Shown here: positions 52,486-59,953 of the stretch, piece after piece
Layout of the letters: each line of letters begins with the position of its first letter
How positions within the stretch are numbered: position 1 is the stretch's first letter
Position numbers and translations under genes: made by a program
NCBI GenBank assembly: GCA_022843925.1
Contig: JALHMS010000006.1
Span: 1-64,000, forward strand
From: Burkholderiales bacterium
GTDB taxonomy: Bacteria > Pseudomonadota > Gammaproteobacteria > Burkholderiales > Ga0077523
Length of the DNA: 64,000 nucleotides
Direction: 5' to 3'
Notes under the pieces: model-generated
The model's input: only the letters and a program-made list of their open reading frames with translations
Databases searched by the model: none
What the model was told of the DNA's origin: nothing

Positions 52486-54021
52486 TCAGAAGTCATAGCG
52501 GGTTTCGACGTAGATCCGGTCGCGGTTCGCGTAGCGGCCGAGCACGCCTGTGACCGGACCATTGAACACATCCAGGCCGAACGCGACCCTCAGGTTCTGC
52601 TCGACCCGCCAGATGATGCGTGGCCGGATGAGGTTCTCCCAGCGATTCAGGCTCTGTATCCAGAGGAACTCGCCCTCGACCTTCTGCCGCAGTTTGCGGT
52701 TGTACAGGAAGGTGACGCCGGACTCGTAGCGCTCCTGGAGCATGTCCTGATCGTGGCCGAAATACACGCGCTGGAACGCCTGGATGTTCATCCGTGCCTC
52801 TTCGGGCAGCGTGTAGTCGAGCCCCACGGCGTAGTCGATGGTGTCTTTCTGGACCACCCCGTTCGCCTGGGTGATCCGGGTCACGTTGAAGCTCCGGCCC
52901 GAGGTGTATACCAGTTCCCCCTTGAGGATCCCCGCCTCGCCGAGGTCCTTGGAGAACGTGCCGCCCATCTGGGAAATGCGATCGTGCCGCGGGGTATAGA
53001 TGATCGTGCCAGACGTCGGACCGGTCGGCACGATGTCGCGGTAGAACGTCGCCGCGCTGTCCATGCTGCTGTAGAAGAACGCCGAGAGATCCCAGCCCTT
53101 CGCCAACGTCGAGACCCTGGCGCCGTAGTTGGAGTTGGAAAGGCTCCGTGACGGCAGCAAGTCATCGCGGAAAGCGTTGGTGAAGCCGGCGGGTGCCGGC
53201 GCCTGGAAGGGATAGAACTCCGAACCGGCCCTGCCGATCCGGTCGAAGCTCGTATACGGGATCCAGAGGAGTTCGATGTGCGAGTCCCCGAGAAAGTACT
53301 CGCCTCTCGCGGCCCACTGGGGAATCCGGATGACGTCGAACGAAGGGAGGATGAAGTGCCGCAGGTCCTTCGCTGTCACGACATCGGCGAAGAACAGACC
53401 GACCATCTCCCCCCACACCACGTTCTGCCGACCGAGGCGGAGATCCCAACCCTTGTAGGACGTATCGATGTAGGTCTCACCGATGATCCCGTAGAAACGC
53501 TGATCGTTTCTGACGCTGTCGGGGTAGAAGTTCGACCAGGCATAGACCGGGTCGAACTCGCCGATGAGCGATGCCTTCCACTTGAGGTTGCTCGACCACT
53601 GACCCGACGATCCGACGCGCGCACGGATCACTGCGGTGGAGAAGTGCGTGGGCGACGCATAGGTGTATGCCGTTTCCTGCTGGAGGAACCCGCGGAGTTT
53701 CGGCGCCTCGGATTCCTTGGGGCTGAGGGAGCGCAGTCCGTCCTCCCCGCTGAGCGATGGCAGCGCGTCGTCATCCGACGGCACCAGCGACGGCAGTCCA
53801 TCGGACAGGGAGGGAGGCGCGTCATCGTCGTCGGCGGGGATGAGATCCTTCAGGTCATTCGCGGCCAGCATGCGGGCCGGGGGCCGGAGACAGGCCGCTT
53901 CCCCTGAACGGCACGCCCCATCGGGTGCAGCCTGGCTGTCCAACTGTATGTACGCAACTGCAGCCACGATGGCCTGCACGATGTGGCGCTTTGGCGGGAA
54001 CAGCTGAGGGAGGCTTGCCAT
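52486..54021 (-). CDS. DUF1302-type outer-membrane beta-barrel protein
   Basis: Predicted outer-membrane protein of 511 residues. A hydrophobic N-terminal segment (HIVQAIVAAVAYIQLDSQAA) suggests export. About residues 55-105 are Asp/Ser/Leu-rich with a repeated unit (DDDDAPPSLSDGLPSLVPS and SDDDALPSLSGEDGLRSL). Many alternating strands follow to a terminal ETRYDF, the aromatic end typical of beta-barrels. LRLGRQNVVWGEMVGLFFAD is a recognisable DUF1302 block. It lies 12 bases after the ATPase gene and before the two permease genes, so it may be the outer-membrane part of that ABC system. Confidence 0.82.
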   Translation of the reverse strand: MASLPQLFPPKRHIVQAIVAAVAYIQLDSQAAPDGACRSGEAACLRPPARMLAANDLKDLIPADDDDAPPSLSDGLPSLVPSDDDALPSLSGEDGLRSLSPKESEAPKLRGFLQQETAYTYASPTHFSTAVIRARVGSSGQWSSNLKWKASLIGEFDPVYAWSNFYPDSVRNDQRFYGIIGETYIDTSYKGWDLRLGRQNVVWGEMVGLFFADVVTAKDLRHFILPSFDVIRIPQWAARGEYFLGDSHIELLWIPYTSFDRIGRAGSEFYPFQAPAPAGFTNAFRDDLLPSRSLSNSNYGARVSTLAKGWDLSAFFYSSMDSAATFYRDIVPTGPTSGTIIYTPRHDRISQMGGTFSKDLGEAGILKGELVYTSGRSFNVTRITQANGVVQKDTIDYAVGLDYTLPEEARMNIQAFQRVYFGHDQDMLQERYESGVTFLYNRKLRQKVEGEFLWIQSLNRWENLIRPRIIWRVEQNLRVAFGLDVFNGPVTGVLGRYANRDRIYVETRYDF

Positions 54022-54033
54022 GGCTTTCCGGTG

Positions 54034-54801
54034 TCAGCGTTTCGGGGCTGCTGCTTCGGTGTCGGTCGTGGCGGCTGCCCGGCGGGCCACATTCGTGATC
54101 GCCCACTGGCCTTCTTTGCGAACGCCGAGGATTCTCACCGTGCCGTCTTCTATGCCGACGAGGCGGTCGGCAGCGTCGATGACTTTCTTGTCGTGGGTCG
54201 AGAAGATGAAGGTCGTCTTGTAGCGGCGGTTGATGTCCCGCATGAGCGCAAGAATGCCTTCACCCGTCTTGTGATCGAGGTTCGCGGTCGGTTCGTCTGC
54301 GAGGACGAGTTCCGGTCGGGTCACGAGGGCCCGCGCGATGGCGACGCGCTGCCGCTGACCGCCACTCAACTGCGATGGCCGATGCTTCGCGAACTTCCCG
54401 AGCTGAACCAGCTCCAGCATCTCCTTCACGCGCTCCCGGCGGTCGACCTTGTCGAGCTCTTCCATCTGGAGCAGCGGATACTCGACATTCTCTTCGGCCG
54501 TGAGGACCGGAAACAGATTGAAGGTCTGGAACACGAAGCCGATAGTCCTGGCGCGCAGGCTTGCGAGCTGGTCGGGCGTCTGGCCGCTGATGTCGTGGCC
54601 GGCGATGACGACGCGGCCGCTCGAGGGCATGTCGATGCAGCCGATCACGTTCAGGAGCGTCGATTTTCCACTGCCGGAGGGCCCGGCGATCGCGAGGAAG
54701 ACGCCGCTCTCGAAGGACAACGTCACGTCGTCGAGTGCCCGGACCATGTGATCCCCAAGCCGGTACTCCTTGCTCACGTGCTCCAACACTACAATCGACA
54801 T
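54034..54801 (-). CDS. ABC transporter ATP-binding protein, LolD/MacB type
   Basis: ATPase of 255 residues for the two downstream permeases. Walker A GPSGSGKSTLLNVIG, signature LSGGQRQRVAIARAL, Walker B LVLADEPTANLDHKTG, and His in FIFSTHDKKV. It groups by eye with LolD/MacB ATPases. It is the first gene of the leftward operon and is divergent from the LolA-like gene, 75 bases away. Confidence 0.93.
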   Translation of the reverse strand: MSIVVLEHVSKEYRLGDHMVRALDDVTLSFESGVFLAIAGPSGSGKSTLLNVIGCIDMPSSGRVVIAGHDISGQTPDQLASLRARTIGFVFQTFNLFPVLTAEENVEYPLLQMEELDKVDRRERVKEMLELVQLGKFAKHRPSQLSGGQRQRVAIARALVTRPELVLADEPTANLDHKTGEGILALMRDINRRYKTTFIFSTHDKKVIDAADRLVGIEDGTVRILGVRKEGQWAITNVARRAAATTDTEAAAPKR

Positions 54802-54876
54802 GTGTGCGAAACCCAGCCCGGTTCGGTTCGAGCGCGGGCATATGATAAGGTCGTACGAGGTTCAAGACGAGGGCTC

Positions 54877-55662
54877 ATGCGCTATATCCAATCTCCGTTC
54901 CAAGGTCGACGCCGTGCGTTGCTGTGCGCAGCGGCAACTTTACTCGCGACGTCTCTGCCGGCGTTCGGTGCCGACGAGGACGCCGGCGATGCTCAGGCCA
55001 AGGCAATCCTCCAGAAGGCCGACGAGATCCGGTTCCCCGTCCAGGGATTCGAGGTCGCCGTCCGAATCCGGTCGGTCGAAGGCGGGGGGGCACCCGAGGA
55101 GCGCGAGTTTCGCGTGTACTCCAAGGGGAACGAAAACGCCATCGTTCAGACCACCAAGCCGGCGGCGGAGCGTGGACAGATCCTTCTCATGAAGGCTCGC
55201 GACCTGTGGCTCTTCGTGCCCAACGTCTCGCAGCCGGTGCGGCTGTCGCTCGCGCAGCGGTTGACGGGGGTGGTCTCCAATGGCGACATCGCGCGGGCGA
55301 ACTTCAGTGGTGATTACACCGCCAAGATCGTCGGGAGCGAGAAGATCGGTGACGAGACCTACCACGTGCTGGAGCTCACGGCCGTCGATCGCAGCGTCAC
55401 CTACCAGAAGGTCAAGTACTGGGTCCGCCAATCCGGGAGCGCGCCGTACAAGGCCGAGTTCTACTCCATTTCCGACCGCCTGCTGAAGACCTGCAGTTAC
55501 GAGAACTACCGGCAGCTGGGCGGCAGGATCAGACCCACTCGTCTGGTGATGGTGGATGGCGTCAAGACCGATACGAAGTCGGTCATGGATTACGACGACA
55601 TGCGCCTGGTCGACCTGCCCGACAAGATGTTCACCAAGGAGTACCTCAAGAAGGTCCAGTAG
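54877..55662 (+). CDS. Outer membrane lipoprotein-sorting protein (LolA-like)
   Basis: Periplasmic protein of 261 residues with a Sec signal peptide (RRRALLCAAATLLATSLPAF ending at GADED) and the LolA-like half-barrel pattern: EREFRVYSKGNENAIVQTTK, LWLFVPNVSQPVRLS and VKYWVRQSGSAPYKAEFYS. It fits the family annotated as outer membrane lipoprotein-sorting protein (LolA-like, PF17131 type). The ATG at 54877 follows GAGGG. The frame extends far upstream over the opposite-strand genes, but the signal peptide fixes the start. With the divergent ABC genes it forms a Lol-like set, and it is followed after 122 bases by the third large TPR protein. Confidence 0.87.
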   Translation: MRYIQSPFQGRRRALLCAAATLLATSLPAFGADEDAGDAQAKAILQKADEIRFPVQGFEVAVRIRSVEGGGAPEEREFRVYSKGNENAIVQTTKPAAERGQILLMKARDLWLFVPNVSQPVRLSLAQRLTGVVSNGDIARANFSGDYTAKIVGSEKIGDETYHVLELTAVDRSVTYQKVKYWVRQSGSAPYKAEFYSISDRLLKTCSYENYRQLGGRIRPTRLVMVDGVKTDTKSVMDYDDMRLVDLPDKMFTKEYLKKVQ

Positions 55663-55784
55663 AACCCGCAGATGGTCCTGCGTCCGTCTCCATGCCCCCG
55701 ACGGACGCTGGGCTGGGTTCCCTGCAGGGTGCCTGCGCTCGACCGGTGATTCGGCGTGGGGCCCTGTCGGAAAGAGAACATCCA

Positions 55785-58598
55785 ATGTCGCAAAGCAGAA
55801 CCGTGGCCAGCTTGGTGATGGCCGCGATGGTTGTGCTGTACGCCGGCGCGTATGCCGCCGGAGACGACCGGACCACCCGCTTCTACGAAGACGCGCGCAC
55901 CCGGCTCTCCAAGGGCGACACGGCAGGCGCGATCATCCAGCTGAAGAATGCTCTCCAGCAGGACGCCAATCTGCTCGCGGCCCATGCGCTGCTGGGCGAA
56001 GCGTTCCTCAAGAACCAGCAGCCTGACCAGGCCCAGGAAGCGTTGGAGCGCGCGCTTCGCCTGGGCATCGACAAGTCCGAGATCGCGCTCCTGCTTGCCG
56101 AAGTGTTTCTGGCGCAGGGGAAGGCGCAGGACCTGCTCGACCGCCTGCCGCCCGATCTGCTGCTGGGGCCTGCGAAGGCAAACCTGCTCGTGTTCCGCGG
56201 TCACGCCTACAAGGTATTGGGTGAATTCGGCTCGGCCGAGCGGGCTTTCGAAGAAGCACGCGTCCTCGATCCCCGCTCCGTGCCGGCGATGCTGTCATTG
56301 GCAGAGCTGACGGCGCAGAAGGGCTTGCGGACCGAGGCGCTGGCGCTCGTGGAGCGAGCCGCCGCCGAGGCGCCCGCAGATCCGAAGGTCTGGTACATGA
56401 AGGGCGTGATCGTTCAGCAGGGTGGCGATCGGAAGGGTGCCATCGATGCCTACTCGAGGGCACTCGAGCTGCAGCCGAACTATGCGGACGCGCGGATCGC
56501 CCGACTCTCGCTCACGATCGGGAGCCGAGACAACGCGGCTCCCGCGATGGATCTCGAGTACTTCGCGCGCGAGCAGCCCGGAGAGCCGCGCAGCAACTAC
56601 CTGAGGGCGGTGTACCTGGGTCAGAAGGGCGACAACGAGGGTGCCCGTGAGGCGCTCGCGGCGGCGGCCCGGGTGCTTTCCCCTGTACCGCCCGAGGTTT
56701 TGAAACGCCGTGCCCCCGAACTCCTGATGCTCACCGCCCTGGTGTTCCACGGGCTCGACGAGCACGAGCGCGCGCGCGCCTATCTCGAAGCCGTCCTGAC
56801 CGTGACCCCGGGCGACCTGACGGCGCACAAGCTTCTCGGATCGATCCACCTGGGGAAGCGGGATTTCGTCTCAGCGATCAAGATTCTCGAGCCTGCGCAG
56901 CGCAGGGCGCCGAACGATCCGCAGATCCTGCTGCTGCTGGGCGAGGCCTACATCGGCAAGGGTCGTAACCTCGCCGGCGCGGAACTGCTCGAGCGCGCTT
57001 TCCAGCTTCGCGGGGACAACCTCGATATCCAGACTGCCTACGGCGTCAGTCTGCTGCGCGGTGGCCGGCGGGACGCGGGCATCCAGCAGTTGCGCGCGGC
57101 GTTCGAGAAGGAACCCGGCCAGCCCCGGGTCGGGCTGGCGCTTGCGGCTGCCTATCTGGCGGCCGGTGATGCGAAGCGCGCGGTGGCGATCATGGAGCGG
57201 GTGGTGCAAAAGGTACCCGGTATTCCTGGCTACCTGAACACGCTCGGCGTGGTGCGCCTGTCGTCGGGAGATTTCAAGGGGGCCCGCGCAGCCTTCGAAC
57301 AGGCCTTGGTGGCTTCACCGGGGTTCGCGCCGGCGCAACTCAATCTGGGGAAGCTCGACCTCCGGGACGGTCGATTCGAGGAAGCAGCCGCCAGATACTC
57401 GGCCGTTCTCAAGGCGGACTCGAAGTCCGTCCAGGCCATGCACGAACTGGCCAAGCTCGAACAGCGGCGTGGCGCCACAGCGATGTCCGTTCAGTGGTTG
57501 GAGAAAGCCCGTGGCGCCGACCCAGCGTTTCTGCCGGTGGCATTCGATCTGATCGACGCCTACATCGTCGCGAAGGAACCTGGGAAAGCCGTCGATGTTG
57601 CGCGGGAACTCGAAAGTCGCACGGCCGACAACCATGACGTGATGGCGCGGGGTGTTCGCGCCCGGCTCGCCGCCGGGGACAACGTCGGTGCGCAGTCCGT
57701 GCTGCAGCGGATGACCCGACTGGCCCAGTTCGACGCCATCCGGCAGTATGAGATTGCTAGATTGTATGTGGCTTCCGGCAACCCGTCGGCTGCTGCGTAC
57801 AGTCTGGACAAGGCGTTGTCCGAACGCCCCAACCACGTGCCTTCCCGGGCGCTTCTGGCCGAGATCGAGATGGCGAAGGGGCAGGTCGATGCAGCGGAGC
57901 GGCGCGCGCGTGCGCTCATCGCTGACATCCCCTCCGCAGCGGACGGTTATCGCGTCCTCGGGGACTTGCACCTCCAAGCCGGCCGATTCTCCGATGCCAT
58001 CGCCCAGTATCGTCTCGCCTTTGCCAGGGCTGCCGACACGGACCATGCGCTGCGGATCTTCGCTGCCCACATCCGCTCGGGGGCCCCAGCGCAGGCGGTC
58101 GCGTTTCTCGAACCGTGGGTGGCGAAGCACCCCGAGGATGTTGTCTCCGCGCGCGCGCTGGCAGAGGGCTACATCAAGGTCCGAAACTACCCGGCAGCCG
58201 CAAGCCGCCTGGAGGGGCTGCTGAAATCGCGTCCCAAGGATCCGATCGTGTTGAACAACCTCGCCAACGTGCTGGCGCTGCAGGGCAACTCGGCCAGGGC
58301 GATCACGTACGCCCAGATGGCCGTCCAGGTTGCCCCCGAGGATGCCGCCGCGCGGGATACGCTGGGTTGGCTGCTCTTCAAGTCGGGTACGGTCGAAGGC
58401 GGATTGCGTCATCTGCGGGAGGCGCGACTCCGCGATCCAAGAAACCCCGAGATCCGGTTTCATCTTGCCGCCGTCCTGGCCGACGCCGGTCAGACGGAGG
58501 AAGCGCGCACCGAGTTGAAGGAGGTGCTCAGCAAACCGCTGACGTTTCCCGAGGCCGCGGAGGCCGAAGCGCTCGGACGGAAGCTCGGCCTCCGGTGA
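55785..58598 (+). CDS. Large TPR-repeat protein, PrsT-like without lipobox (third copy)
   Basis: TPR protein of 937 residues. The N-terminus is a plain Sec signal (MAAMVVLYAGAYAAGDD) with no cysteine, so unlike the other two large TPR proteins here it would be soluble in the periplasm or released. Repeats such as RLSKGDTAGAIIQLKNALQQ are nearly superimposable on PrsT. The ATG at 55785 is supported by the signal peptide, although the frame is open to 55692. It follows the LolA-like gene and precedes a PEP-CTERM gene with its own promoter. It is probably part of the same export or scaffold function as PrsT. Confidence 0.9.
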   Translation: MSQSRTVASLVMAAMVVLYAGAYAAGDDRTTRFYEDARTRLSKGDTAGAIIQLKNALQQDANLLAAHALLGEAFLKNQQPDQAQEALERALRLGIDKSEIALLLAEVFLAQGKAQDLLDRLPPDLLLGPAKANLLVFRGHAYKVLGEFGSAERAFEEARVLDPRSVPAMLSLAELTAQKGLRTEALALVERAAAEAPADPKVWYMKGVIVQQGGDRKGAIDAYSRALELQPNYADARIARLSLTIGSRDNAAPAMDLEYFAREQPGEPRSNYLRAVYLGQKGDNEGAREALAAAARVLSPVPPEVLKRRAPELLMLTALVFHGLDEHERARAYLEAVLTVTPGDLTAHKLLGSIHLGKRDFVSAIKILEPAQRRAPNDPQILLLLGEAYIGKGRNLAGAELLERAFQLRGDNLDIQTAYGVSLLRGGRRDAGIQQLRAAFEKEPGQPRVGLALAAAYLAAGDAKRAVAIMERVVQKVPGIPGYLNTLGVVRLSSGDFKGARAAFEQALVASPGFAPAQLNLGKLDLRDGRFEEAAARYSAVLKADSKSVQAMHELAKLEQRRGATAMSVQWLEKARGADPAFLPVAFDLIDAYIVAKEPGKAVDVARELESRTADNHDVMARGVRARLAAGDNVGAQSVLQRMTRLAQFDAIRQYEIARLYVASGNPSAAAYSLDKALSERPNHVPSRALLAEIEMAKGQVDAAERRARALIADIPSAADGYRVLGDLHLQAGRFSDAIAQYRLAFARAADTDHALRIFAAHIRSGAPAQAVAFLEPWVAKHPEDVVSARALAEGYIKVRNYPAAASRLEGLLKSRPKDPIVLNNLANVLALQGNSARAITYAQMAVQVAPEDAAARDTLGWLLFKSGTVEGGLRHLREARLRDPRNPEIRFHLAAVLADAGQTEEARTELKEVLSKPLTFPEAAEAEALGRKLGLR

Positions 58599-58682
58599 GC
58601 CGTGTCGAGCGTATTGACGTTCCGACGGGGGCGCGCCGGGCGCGAGCGCGCAACGAGCTGATTAGAAGAGAATAAACCTGCC

Positions 58683-58698
58683 TGGTCCGACTGTTGCT
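58683..58698 (+). promoter_or_regulatory. Sigma-54 type promoter of the second PEP-CTERM gene
   Basis: TGGTCCGACTGTTGCT: GG-N10-GC exact, with TGG at -24 and TTGCT at -12. The start would be near 58709, about 45 bases before the TTG start codon, almost the same geometry as the first PEP-CTERM gene. Confidence 0.65.
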
Positions 58699-58755
58699 GT
58701 GTGGCGACACCAACGGCTGAAAAGCCCATGCAGACTGGACATCAGGGGATACGAA

Positions 58756-59670
58756 TTGAAAAAGCAAATGCTTTGGTTCGCCTTGGCGGCGATTGGTAGC
58801 GGCGCAGGGCTCTCCGCCCAGGCGGCCACGACTTGGACCTTCGATGTGCCGCCGCCGGCGAACGCGCCGTGCACGAGTTCGGGGACCAGTGCCGGCAATT
58901 TCGTCCAGTGCACGCCGAATGGCGGTGGCGCGCCGAAAGTGGTGGCCACCGCCTGGGCGAACACGACCGGTCTGCAGACCTGGACCACCGACACGACGGG
59001 TGCAGCGCTTCAGACGGGGACGGTGATGGTGTACGCCAATTCTGACGGCAGCACCGTCGGACTTGGCGTTCGCAACCAGTCGGCGGCGGACTCCGGTGAG
59101 GGCACCTCCCCCGAGCACGCCTTCGACAACAATTTCCGGAACAGGTCGGACACCAACAACACGATCGCCTCTTCGGCCGCCGTCTACGACTCGATCCTGT
59201 TGTCTTTCGACACTGCGGTGGCACTCACGGGCATCACCGTCGGCTGGATCAGGTACGACGCCGATATCACGGTCTCCGCCTACCTGGGCGTCGGGACCCC
59301 GACGTTGGCCGGTCGGACCTACGGTCAGCTGACTGGTGACGGTTGGTCTTACGTCGAGCATGAGGCCAATCTGACGTCGGGCACGCAGCGGCTGATCAAT
59401 GGGGCCACCGGTTCGGCGGACGGCGTGAGTGCTGCCACCGTGACGTCCAGGCACTGGATGATCAGTGCTTACAACCCGATCCGCGGTGGTGACACGAGCA
59501 TTTCGGGGCTCAACGTCGGCAACGATTATTTCAAGCTGATGTCCGTTGCCGCCGCCAGTTCCAGCCCGCCGGCGCCCGGTGGAGTTCCGGAACCCGCAGC
59601 GATTTCTCTGATTGGCGTTGCTGTGCTGGGTGCGGCTGCGACGCGTCGCCGCAAGGGTTCTGCCGGCTGA
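58756..59670 (+). CDS. PEP-CTERM sorting-domain surface protein (second)
   Basis: Exported protein of 304 residues. Signal peptide: MLWFALAAIGSGAGLSAQA, cut before ATTWTF. The mature domain is Thr/Ser/Gly-rich and probably beta-sandwich (VYDSILLSFDTAVALTGITV); it resembles exosortase-dependent surface proteins of the XDP1 kind, which I cannot confirm. The C-terminus is GVPEPAAISLIGVAVLG, then ATRRRKG, a standard PEP-CTERM signal. I chose the TTG at 58756 because AGGGGA lies six bases upstream. It has its own sigma-54 type promoter and a terminator follows. Confidence 0.88.
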   Translation: MKKQMLWFALAAIGSGAGLSAQAATTWTFDVPPPANAPCTSSGTSAGNFVQCTPNGGGAPKVVATAWANTTGLQTWTTDTTGAALQTGTVMVYANSDGSTVGLGVRNQSAADSGEGTSPEHAFDNNFRNRSDTNNTIASSAAVYDSILLSFDTAVALTGITVGWIRYDADITVSAYLGVGTPTLAGRTYGQLTGDGWSYVEHEANLTSGTQRLINGATGSADGVSAATVTSRHWMISAYNPIRGGDTSISGLNVGNDYFKLMSVAAASSSPPAPGGVPEPAAISLIGVAVLGAAATRRRKGSAG

Positions 59671-59732
59671 GAGTAGTCGGGATGCAGGTGGCCGAGCGCG
59701 AGCTCGAATGCTGCTGAGCGTTGCCCGTGTGG

Positions 59733-59768
59733 AAAGCCCCGTTCGACTGAGCGGGGCTTTTTCTTTCT
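59733..59768 (+). terminator. Rho-independent terminator after the second PEP-CTERM gene
   Basis: Stem AAAGCCCCG / CGGGGCTTT around a 10-base loop, followed by TTCTTTCT. Confidence 0.85.
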
Positions 59769-59872
59769 GGGCGTTGATGACCTGCTCCCGGTGGCTGCAG
59801 ACCCGGACAGATCGCGTGCTGTTCCAGCGACCGACCGGGCGCGTGGGGTTGGCTGATGTTGTCGGAAGGCGC

Positions 59873-59903
59873 GAAAAAAACCCCGCGAAACGCCGCGGGG
59901 TCT
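59873..59903 (-). terminator. Rho-independent terminator of actP
   Basis: Read on the minus strand: CCCCGCG, a short loop, CGCGGGG, then seven T residues. It lies about 50 bases after the actP stop. Confidence 0.85.
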
Positions 59904-59953
59904 TCAGAGGGCTGGGATGCCTCGGCCAGCCAGCCCTCGTCGCATCGGGCATC

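Noticed and set aside
54819-54834. GG-N10-GC site before the LolA-like gene
   Set aside because: Spacing fits sigma-54, but it reads CGG and AGC instead of TGG and TGC, and such pairs are common by chance in this GC-rich sequence.
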